Of a stretch of DNA of 64,000 nucleotides, positions 48,235-54,760 are shown in pieces (within the stretch, counting starts at the first letter, position 1; each line of letters starts with the position of its first letter). Location of the stretch: the NCBI GenBank assembly GCA_029055875.1, contig JAIDCJ010000009.1:93235-157234 (forward strand), written 5' to 3'. The DNA is from Clostridia bacterium. GTDB taxonomy: Bacteria; Bacillota; Clostridia; Christensenellales; Borkfalkiaceae. Made by a program: the position numbers and the translations under genes. The notes below the pieces were generated by a model. It ran no database searches. It saw only the letters and a program-made list of their open reading frames with translations, and was not told where the DNA came from.

Positions 48235-49854
48235 ATGTTAAATGCAACGTTTGAATTATTTATGTCGGAATACTTTTTGACGAAAGCAGTTCTCGGCAAG
48301 TATCTGGAAAACAGCGGGGAGCTTTTTCGGGCATTGGGGAAAATCTTTTTGATCCCGAACGGAGAGATCGAGAGATTATACCGTTTGTCCGAAAATGAAA
48401 CGGCAAAGGCGATTACCACCGAAAAAGAGTTTATGCAACATCAGAGGCTGCAAAAATACTCTATGCTCATAGGCTCGGCGAAGTCGTCCAATGCCGAATG
48501 GGAAGAGGTCGCCCGTATCAAAGGCAATGCAATTTTAACCGCGCAAAGCCGCAATTTGATTTTGGATGCGGACGCATCGAGGAACGTGGTTTATACCTGT
48601 CTTTCTTCGGCGGCAACCTGCGGCGTAATAAGTGCCATAAGGATTATGGGTATTTTACAATGCGAAGGGATTTTCCTGAGTAAGAACGAAACCGTTGGCA
48701 TGAAAACCCTGTCCAAGGCGGCGGACTGGAACGATAGCGTCAGTACGCTTGCTCTGTTGCATTATTGTAAAGCTACGCGTGAGTTTAATATGGCGCGTCT
48801 TCGTCAACAGGTTGCAAATACTCCGTTTGATGAGCTGTATCAAACTGCCGCCGCGGAATACGGCGAGGCGGATGCGGAGGAAATAGACGAGGTCAAGCTC
48901 TTGGATAAATCGTTTCATGCAGGCGTCCTGAAACGTGAAACTTACGATCCTAAGTACGCCAGAATCCTGTACAGTTTTGCGCTTTATTTCAAAGATAAAG
49001 AGAAAGCAGTATTTACGTTGAACAAGGAGCAGCTCTGTGCCATAAGCGATTTGCCTTTGAAGCTATCGCATGAAAGAATGTCGGCGGTAGATGCAAGCGG
49101 CGTGCAGAAGGTAACGGTGAAAAGAGAAGCGGAAATTTCTACGGTAACCCGTGCGCTGAAAAACTGTGATTTAAGAGGGCTTTCCTCTTACCGCCCGATG
49201 TGCCTTTGCTGCGAGTCGAAATACGTGTTGAATATGTATGCCAAGGCAATCGGAGCGAAAAATCCCGATACGCATATCGAAAGAATATACGTTGCGGAAT
49301 TAGAGGATTACGATCTTGAACCGACGCAGAACAACGTTTTCGTGCGCAGTATCGACGAAGACAGAGACAACCGTTTTCTGTTATTCTTCTACGGTGAAAT
49401 TTCGGAAAGAAAAAAGGATGCGGTAAAGAGCATTTTACAAAGTTTTCGCCGTGCGAAGTTCCACTTAAACAGCCCCAGCGTAACCCTCAATTTAAGCGCG
49501 GTATTGCCCGTATGTTTCTGCGACGAGCAAAATGCAAAATGGCTGAAACCCTACTGCGATGAAATACAGCTGAGCGGGGTTTCGCCCGACGAGATGCCCT
49601 TCGTCATTAAGAACATTCTTGCGGGCAAGCAAAAGCTTTACGGGGTGGGGGCAATCGATTTGATTGGCGATACAAAGGATGTGTTCAGCGGCTATGACGT
49701 TGACACGGCGGAACTGCTCATTGACGCGGCGGTACGCGCACGCAGAGAAAAGGGCGCAGTGATTACCTTATCGAGGGAAATGCTGCAGGAATATGCAGGT
49801 GATAGCGACAAACTGACGATAGGTTTCGGAGGTAGTACGTATGCAAGATACTAA
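48235..49854 (+). CDS. Sel1-repeat protein with degenerate AAA+ (Lon-like) C-terminus
   Basis: 539 residues, not matched to a named family. The middle region has a Sel1-type repeat (MGILQCEGIFLSKNETVGMKTLSKAA, then STLALLHYC). From about residue 310 the order of elements resembles an AAA+ domain: a P-loop position without GxxGxGK (RPMCLCCESKYVLNMYAKAIG), a Walker B-like strand (NNVFVRSIDEDRDNRFLLFF), and a sensor/lid stretch (FCDEQNAKWLKPYCDEIQLSGVSPDEMPFVIKNIL) that recalls Lon. It therefore looks like an ATPase fold that has lost nucleotide binding. It starts after GGAG and overlaps the VirD4-type ATPase gene by 14 nt, so the two products probably act together. The AAA+ call is inference. 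Confidence 0.6.
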   Translation: MLNATFELFMSEYFLTKAVLGKYLENSGELFRALGKIFLIPNGEIERLYRLSENETAKAITTEKEFMQHQRLQKYSMLIGSAKSSNAEWEEVARIKGNAILTAQSRNLILDADASRNVVYTCLSSAATCGVISAIRIMGILQCEGIFLSKNETVGMKTLSKAADWNDSVSTLALLHYCKATREFNMARLRQQVANTPFDELYQTAAAEYGEADAEEIDEVKLLDKSFHAGVLKRETYDPKYARILYSFALYFKDKEKAVFTLNKEQLCAISDLPLKLSHERMSAVDASGVQKVTVKREAEISTVTRALKNCDLRGLSSYRPMCLCCESKYVLNMYAKAIGAKNPDTHIERIYVAELEDYDLEPTQNNVFVRSIDEDRDNRFLLFFYGEISERKKDAVKSILQSFRRAKFHLNSPSVTLNLSAVLPVCFCDEQNAKWLKPYCDEIQLSGVSPDEMPFVIKNILAGKQKLYGVGAIDLIGDTKDVFSGYDVDTAELLIDAAVRARREKGAVITLSREMLQEYAGDSDKLTIGFGGSTYARY

Positions 49855-51520
49855 CAAGATTCTAACCGGATATGAAAACACGAGGTACGTTCACTATGCG
49901 GATTTATCGGAACTTCCGAATACGGTGGCATATGCCGAACTCGGGAAGAGGGCACCGTCGGGCGTTTTGAAGGCTTGCCGGCAGGTAGACGGAAAACTCG
50001 TACAAACCTATACGGGGCAGGAGAACCACGTAGGGGTTATTGCGGCAACGAGGCTCGGGAAAACGACCTCGTACGTTGTACCTACCATTCTCTCGTTCGC
50101 CCAACAGCCGATGAAGAGGAGCATGATTATTTCCGATCCGAAGGGCGAGATTTATCGCCTCACGTCCGAAACGCTCCGAGGGGCGGGGTATCGGGTGGTA
50201 CTGCTGAATTTCCGTGATTACGTTCACTCGGAGTGTTGGAATCCGCTTACCCCGATTTTCCGCAAATACCGTAAGGCGGCTCAGATATACGACGAAGTCG
50301 GCGTTGTTGATACCGATAACGGGCCGCGCAACGTCTTCCGTGAAATCGTCTACGACGACGAGAAAGAACTGGAACAGGCAATCGCACTCGCCAAGGCAAT
50401 GCTGACGGACGAGGTCGGAAACGATATCGATACGTTGGCGGCAATGCTTATGCCCACCCAAAATACGAAAGACCCTTATTGGGAAGACAGCGCGCGTGAG
50501 CTTCTGAAAGCCTTTCTGTGGGCAATGCTCGAAGATTCGGATAAGGAGGATAACCCCATAACGGAGGATACCTTCTCGTTCAGTACGATTCTCAGATTGC
50601 AGACGACAATTCACTCGGGCAAAAACATGAGCTTTGAAGACGGCGGATATTTTACGGAGCGGGGTGCGGATTCCCGCGCGTATCAGCTGGCTAAGAATAC
50701 GGTCATTGAAAACGGCGACGTAACGAGCGCCTGCATTCTGGCGGTTTTCAATACGGGGATATCGGTTTTCCGTGATTGCGCAATGCGCCTTGTAACAAGC
50801 TGTAATTCGTTTGATTTTTCGGCGTTTGACGAGGGCCCTGTGGCAATTTATATTGACTACCGCGACGAGGTAAAGGTGCATTACCAAATTATTTCGCTGT
50901 TTATTCAGGACGCATACCGCTATCTGATTGAGCAAGCGACCAAGAAGGCGAACGGAAAACTTGAAGTGCCGTTCTACTTCATTCTCGATGAGTTCGGGAA
51001 TTTCCCCGCCATTAAGGATTTTGAAACGACGATCTCGGCCTGTGCAGGGAGAAATATTTGGTTCATATTAATTATTCAGTCCTACGCACAGCTTAACAGC
51101 GTTTACGGAGAGAACGTCGCCGAAATCATCAGGGATAATCTCAATATGCATATTTTCTTCGGCTCGAATAATCCCGATACGCTGGAATCCTTCTCGCGCG
51201 AGTGCGGTCAGCAAACGCGTATTTCTCCGCTCAGCGCATTGAACGGGCAAGGGGCGGATATCGATACGTACCAAATTGAAACGATCCCGCTCGTGCCCAA
51301 GAGCATGCTGTCGCATTTTCAGCCCGGTGAATGCATTATTACCGAGGCGAACAGCGGATACGTTATGTTTTCCAAACTTGAAAGGTATTATCTTTGCGAC
51401 GAGTTCAAAAACTTAAAGCTCGCTTCCGAGAAGGAATACAAGTGCAGCGTAAATCCCTTTGAAAAACGTTATACCTACACGGTGTCGGCCAAGAAAAAAC
51501 ACAGTCTGTTTGACTTTTAA
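49841..51520 (+). CDS. Orphan VirD4/TraG-type ATPase (coupling-protein family)
   Basis: 559 residues. Walker A is AATRLGKT at 68-75, where coupling proteins usually have GPTRSGKG/T; the following VVPTILSF and SMIISDPKGE match the family. Walker B is FILDEFGNFP at about 379-388, and the conserved IIQSYAQLNSVYG (sensor) follows. Coupling proteins feed DNA or protein into type IV secretion systems as hexamers. This one has no N-terminal membrane helices, and no relaxase, VirB4 or other conjugation gene is in the window, so its role may differ from conjugation. Its start overlaps the upstream gene by 14 nt, and an acidic winged-helix protein follows after 18 nt. Confidence 0.85.
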   Translation: MQDTNKILTGYENTRYVHYADLSELPNTVAYAELGKRAPSGVLKACRQVDGKLVQTYTGQENHVGVIAATRLGKTTSYVVPTILSFAQQPMKRSMIISDPKGEIYRLTSETLRGAGYRVVLLNFRDYVHSECWNPLTPIFRKYRKAAQIYDEVGVVDTDNGPRNVFREIVYDDEKELEQAIALAKAMLTDEVGNDIDTLAAMLMPTQNTKDPYWEDSARELLKAFLWAMLEDSDKEDNPITEDTFSFSTILRLQTTIHSGKNMSFEDGGYFTERGADSRAYQLAKNTVIENGDVTSACILAVFNTGISVFRDCAMRLVTSCNSFDFSAFDEGPVAIYIDYRDEVKVHYQIISLFIQDAYRYLIEQATKKANGKLEVPFYFILDEFGNFPAIKDFETTISACAGRNIWFILIIQSYAQLNSVYGENVAEIIRDNLNMHIFFGSNNPDTLESFSRECGQQTRISPLSALNGQGADIDTYQIETIPLVPKSMLSHFQPGECIITEANSGYVMFSKLERYYLCDEFKNLKLASEKEYKCSVNPFEKRYTYTVSAKKKHSLFDF

Positions 51521-51538
51521 GCGCATAGGAGGAGCAAC

Positions 51539-52255
51539 GTGAATAAGACGGAAATCATTGAATATATCAAGAAAAAACAGTTTGCGGAAACCGCCGACCT
51601 GCAAAAGAAATTCGGCATTTCGTACAAAGAAGCCAAATCCATCATTGCGGAGTTAGTCTCCAACGAGGACTTGGTGTTTTCCGGCGGGGTAAGATACGAC
51701 TTTGTCGGCAGGAATAAATTTCTGCGGGAAGAACGCAGAGCAGAGCTCGAACGCCGCAGGGAAGAGCTTATAAGGCGTATTCAAGCCGAAACGGAAGAAG
51801 ACGAGGAAGACGACGACTTGGACGTAGAAACTGAGCACAAAATCGAGGATTACCTAAAATATTTGGAGCATCAGTCCGAGGAGGACGACGGAAGCGAAGA
51901 TACGGAATATGATAATATCATAAATCTTATGCTTCACTCGGATGAGGACGGAGATAAAATCACCCGCAGAGGGCAACCGCCGATTGCCGTTGATGCAATC
52001 CCCGTGCATTCGTTCTGGGACGATGAAGAGGAGTTCGCCCAAGCCGTAATAGAGCGTATCGAATGCCTTGTGAAATCCGATATGAAGATGGGAAGGCAGG
52101 GGGCAGTCAAGAAAGCGGAAGCGTATCTCGAAGCCGTAAGGGACACCAACGACAGAAAGAAGATACAAGTGTACGAACGGCTTGTTTACGAGCTGAAAAA
52201 CACGAGCTCGTATCTTTACGGGAGACTGAAAAAGCAGTTCTGTGAGGCATGGTGA
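51539..52255 (+). CDS. Acidic winged-helix protein (FtsK-gamma-like N-terminus)
   Basis: 238 residues, GTG start after AGGAGG. Residues ~1-58 resemble a winged helix, with the helix pair TADLQKKFGISYKEAKSIIAELVSNE similar in layout to the gamma domain of FtsK. A Lys/Arg/Glu-rich helix follows, then a very acidic stretch (EEDEEDDDLDVETE) and a conserved-looking C-terminal helical domain (AVIERIECLVKSDMKMGRQGAVKKAEA). It is the third gene of the cluster, after a VirD4/TraG-type motor, so a DNA-guiding partner is a reasonable guess. I do not recognise the full-length family. Confidence 0.6.
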   Translation: MNKTEIIEYIKKKQFAETADLQKKFGISYKEAKSIIAELVSNEDLVFSGGVRYDFVGRNKFLREERRAELERRREELIRRIQAETEEDEEDDDLDVETEHKIEDYLKYLEHQSEEDDGSEDTEYDNIINLMLHSDEDGDKITRRGQPPIAVDAIPVHSFWDDEEEFAQAVIERIECLVKSDMKMGRQGAVKKAEAYLEAVRDTNDRKKIQVYERLVYELKNTSSYLYGRLKKQFCEAW

Positions 52256-52271
52256 AATCCGGACGGTTTTA

Positions 52272-52280
52272 TGATATAAT
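52272..52280 (+). promoter_or_regulatory. Extended -10 promoter for the Clp-N gene
   Basis: TGATATAAT (TG, one base, TATAAT) 17 nt before the ATG at 52298, with GGAGG between them. No good -35 box was found. Confidence 0.5.
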
Positions 52281-52297
52281 GTTTATGGAGGCTTAAG

Positions 52298-52732
52298 ATG
52301 AAGACGGAAAAGATATTTTCATCGGAAATGAATCGGGTATTAGAAAAGGCAGAAGAATTAGCGCGGATGTTCAAAACTCATTATATCGCTTCGGAACATA
52401 TCGTGTATGCGATGCTGAGTACGAACTGTCTGGCAGGAAAAGTCCTGAAATCCTGCGGGTTGACTTCGCACGCCTACTCTCAATATTTCATGCGGACGTT
52501 AGATAGAAACGCCGAGATCAACGGCCTCACGCCAAAGACGAAACTTTTGATTGAAGAAGCAAAGCAAATTGCGTCAGACTTTGACGGCGGGGATGCGGAC
52601 ACGGGGAGCGAACATCTGCTCTTGGCAATCGTTTCTTCTAAAGATTGTTTGGCAACGCAAATTTTGGAGTCCATGGGCGTTGATATTTCAAGGTTAGAGA
52701 CCGCGTTGGAACTGGTCTTAGGGATTCAATGA
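52298..52732 (+). CDS. Free-standing Clp N-terminal domain protein
   Basis: 144 residues made of the two Clp-N repeats found at the front of ClpA/ClpC: FSSEMNRVLEKAEELARMFKTHYIASEHIVYAML and LLIEEAKQIASDF...TGSEHLLLAIVSSKDCLATQILESMG. No ATPase domain follows. Such single domains (ClpS/ClpN-like) can bind adaptors or substrates of Clp proteases, or act as decoys. It has its own extended -10 promoter and GGAGG. A metallophosphatase gene follows 13 nt later, so the two are co-transcribed. Confidence 0.85.
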   Translation: MKTEKIFSSEMNRVLEKAEELARMFKTHYIASEHIVYAMLSTNCLAGKVLKSCGLTSHAYSQYFMRTLDRNAEINGLTPKTKLLIEEAKQIASDFDGGDADTGSEHLLLAIVSSKDCLATQILESMGVDISRLETALELVLGIQ

Positions 52733-52745
52733 CAAGGAGGGAAAT

Positions 52746-53444
52746 ATGATTTACGTAACGGGCGATACGCACGGTTTGGAAGACGCGTATAAATTGCATA
52801 TTTTTGCGGGAGAGCACCCAAAGCTCACCCGAAACGACTACGTTATTATTGCGGGGGATTTCGGTGCGATATGGAGCGAGCGAACCTTAGCCGAGAATTT
52901 AAGGTATTATACCGAACTCCCTTTTACCGTATTATTCGTGGACGGGAATCATGAAAATTTCGACCTAATCAATTCATATCCCGTAGAAATTTGGAACGGC
53001 GGCAAGGTACATAGAATCAGACCCAACGTGCTCCATTTAATGCGCGGACAGATTTTTGAAATCGAAGGTAAAACGATATTCACGTTCGGCGGTGCAACCA
53101 GTATCGATCGGCACTATCGTGTAGAGGGCAGGAGCTGGTGGCCGCAGGAGCTACCTTCGTTTGAAGAATTGGACGAGGGGCTTGCGAATCTGAAAAAGTA
53201 TGGGAATAAGGTAGACTATATTATTACGCACGCCTGTGGACAGCGTGCGTTGGCGTATCCGAAATTGAGGGCGCAAGCGGGCATAAAAATCGAATGCCCC
53301 GAATGCCAGCTTTTATCGAACTTTGAAGACGTCGTAGAGTTCAAGCACTGGTATTTCGGTCATTTCCATATTGATTTGCGGTTGAGCGACAAATACACGG
53401 TATTGATGCACAAAATAGTCAAATTGGGTGAACACGGTGAATAA
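52746..53444 (+). CDS. Calcineurin-like metallophosphoesterase
   Basis: 232 residues with the full set of metal-ligand motifs in order: GDTHG (6-10), GDFGA (about 37-41), GNHENFD (about 66-72), THACG (about 159) and GHFHID (about 201-206). These give the two-metal phosphoesterase site. It could hydrolyse a phosphomonoester or phosphodiester; substrate unknown. GGAGG precedes the ATG. Its 3' end overlaps the next small gene. It lies between a Clp-N protein and an HAD phosphatase, in a cluster rich in phosphate chemistry. Confidence 0.88.
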   Translation: MIYVTGDTHGLEDAYKLHIFAGEHPKLTRNDYVIIAGDFGAIWSERTLAENLRYYTELPFTVLFVDGNHENFDLINSYPVEIWNGGKVHRIRPNVLHLMRGQIFEIEGKTIFTFGGATSIDRHYRVEGRSWWPQELPSFEELDEGLANLKKYGNKVDYIITHACGQRALAYPKLRAQAGIKIECPECQLLSNFEDVVEFKHWYFGHFHIDLRLSDKYTVLMHKIVKLGEHGE

Positions 53445-53859
53445 GGAAAAACTGAAACAAATCAAAGAAATTCTGAAAGAAGAATATCAAGACAAAATGT
53501 CCGATGCAGCAATCGATTCCTTTGCCAAACAGCTGTATCATTCTCTTTTCGTGGGGCAATACGAGCTTGAAGATATTCCCGCAACTATATTCGATTGCGA
53601 GTCCGAAGAGGGGGTTGAAGGCGGCGACTGGTGTTATCTGTTCAGTCAGTTGATTGACCTTTTGGATAATAACGAAACAACCGCAAAACGGCTTTACAGA
53701 AGCTTTATGGAAGAGTTCGATTTGCCCGATACGTTCTTAAAGCTCGTCAACGAGAACGGGGAATATTTAAGCGCGGAAGAGTTAGCCGAAGTAAAAGAAA
53801 AAGCGGTTAGACTGTTTGGCCGCCAAATATTAGAAAACTGTTGGATCGACGAAGATTAA
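53437..53859 (+). CDS. Small acidic protein of unknown function
   Basis: 140 residues from the GTG at 53437 (MNKEKLKQIKEIL); the track's GTG at 53428 is three codons longer and lacks a ribosome binding site. The protein is acidic and helical, with no membrane segment, no cysteine cluster and no motif I recognise (core FAKQLYHSLFVGQYELEDIP, later GGDWCYLFSQLIDLLDNN). It overlaps the phosphatase gene upstream by 8 nt and is followed 21 nt later by the HAD gene, so it belongs to that operon. Probably real because of coupling and normal codon use. Confidence 0.7.
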   Translation: MNKEKLKQIKEILKEEYQDKMSDAAIDSFAKQLYHSLFVGQYELEDIPATIFDCESEEGVEGGDWCYLFSQLIDLLDNNETTAKRLYRSFMEEFDLPDTFLKLVNENGEYLSAEELAEVKEKAVRLFGRQILENCWIDED

Positions 53860-53880
53860 TTTTGCGAAAAGGGGAAAGGA

Positions 53881-54357
53881 ATGAAAATCATATTTCTCGA
53901 TATCGACGGAGTGTTAAATTCCAAGGCATACGATAGAAAACGGAATTGGAACGAGCAAACGGATATAGACGAAACGAGGCTACCGTACGTAAAGGAAATC
54001 GTCGATGCCACAAATGCGAAAATCGTGTTGAGCTCCACTTGGCGGCGGCACTGGAATGCGGATTCAAAGCTCTGCGATGCGGACGGCAGGTATATCAACG
54101 AAACCTTTGCAAAGTTCGGACTATCCGTTTACGGTAAAACGCCTGAGCTCGGCATTCACGCGTTAAGAAGAGATGAAATCGTCAAGTGGCTGCAGGAAGC
54201 TGAAGAGGGGGTTGAATCGTTTGTGATAATCGACGACTACCGCTACGGATGGGGCGAGCTGTCGCAGTACTTTGTAAAGACTGATCCCGTCTTCCGTCTG
54301 GGGATTGAAAAAGAGGGAGTACAGCAAGCAATCGATATTTTGAATAAAACCAAGTAA
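53881..54357 (+). CDS. HAD phosphatase of the 'Swiss army knife' RNA-repair-associated type
   Basis: 158 residues. HAD motif I is FLDIDGVLN (nucleophile Asp7, acid Asp9), motif II is IVLSSTWRRHWN, and motif IV is FVIIDDYRY. This arrangement, with STWR after motif II, is that of the HAD domain found in or beside bacterial RNA-repair (Pnkp/Hen1-linked) proteins. Free-standing members are common and their substrate is not settled; 3'- or 5'-phosphate removal from nucleic acid is possible. GGGGAAAGGA precedes the ATG. Last gene of the cluster, with a terminator just after. Confidence 0.8.
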   Translation: MKIIFLDIDGVLNSKAYDRKRNWNEQTDIDETRLPYVKEIVDATNAKIVLSSTWRRHWNADSKLCDADGRYINETFAKFGLSVYGKTPELGIHALRRDEIVKWLQEAEEGVESFVIIDDYRYGWGELSQYFVKTDPVFRLGIEKEGVQQAIDILNKTK

Positions 54358-54378
54358 TAAAACAGCCTCAGATAAAAG

Positions 54379-54422
54379 CACAGCCTTATTCGGTAACCGA
54401 ATAGGGCTGTGAGCGTTTTGTT
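54379..54422 (+). terminator. Terminator after the accessory cluster
   Basis: Long stem CACAGCC-TTATTCGG / CCGAATA-GGGCTGTG with a TAA loop, followed by AGCGTTTTGTT. The T-run is moderate. Confidence 0.8.
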
Positions 54423-54563
54423 ACGAAATCGAAGTTGATCTTATGTGGATAAAGGTTTATTTTATGCATATAGAAAAGGTATAAAACGTGGTATTTTTAC
54501 GGAAATATTGTCGATAATTGGATATTCTGCCTAAAAACCACCAAAAAAATGTGTAAAACCGTG

Positions 54564-54592
54564 TTGACAAAGCTGAAATTTTCGATTATAAT
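54564..54592 (+). promoter_or_regulatory. Consensus promoter of the second surface locus
   Basis: Perfect TTGACA, 17 bp, perfect TATAAT (54587-54592). Expected start near 54599, giving a leader of about 160 nt. Confidence 0.9.
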
Positions 54593-54692
54593 GAGTAAAC
54601 CTAAAACTATCTAAAAAATCGGGGTTCTATACTTAACCGCTCGATTGGCGGGGGAATTGCCCCGAAAGGACGGAAACGAAACTTTTAGAAAT

Positions 54693-54735
54693 ATAAAGGG
54701 GGTACCCCCTTTATGCGTTACTGCGTAACGCATAA
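54693..54735 (+). repeat. Double palindrome, copy 2
   Basis: ATAAAGGGGGTACCCCCTTTAT, a perfect 22-bp palindrome (54693-54714), runs into TTATGCGTTAC-TGC-GTAACGCATAA (54711-54735), identical to copy 1 over the hairpin. It ends 25 nt before the ATG and 12 nt before the ribosome binding site, so it lies in the mRNA leader. Confidence 0.85.
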
Positions 54736-54760
54736 AGACTTCTCATAGGAGGAAAGGAAA

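Larger units (their letters stand above)
54423..54760 (+). promoter_or_regulatory. Intergenic region and structured 5' leader before the FIVAR/dockerin gene
   Basis: About 340 nt without a gene. Upstream of the promoter it carries ATTCTGCCTAAAAAC and CATATAGAAAAGGTATAAAA, echoes of the region before the giant gene. The leader holds CGGGG-GAATTG-CCCCG (54650-54665), then the double palindrome at 54693-54735, then AGGAGGAAAGGAAA and the ATG. It matches no riboswitch class known to me. Confidence 0.5.

Noticed and set aside
49841-51520. Whole cluster as an integrative conjugative element
   Set aside because: No relaxase, VirB4/VirB6-type gene, integrase or attachment repeats were found in the window around the VirD4-type gene.
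54599-54760. Possible riboswitch in the second-locus leader
   Set aside because: The hairpins are simple palindromes, one of them shared with another leader. No known aptamer core is present.
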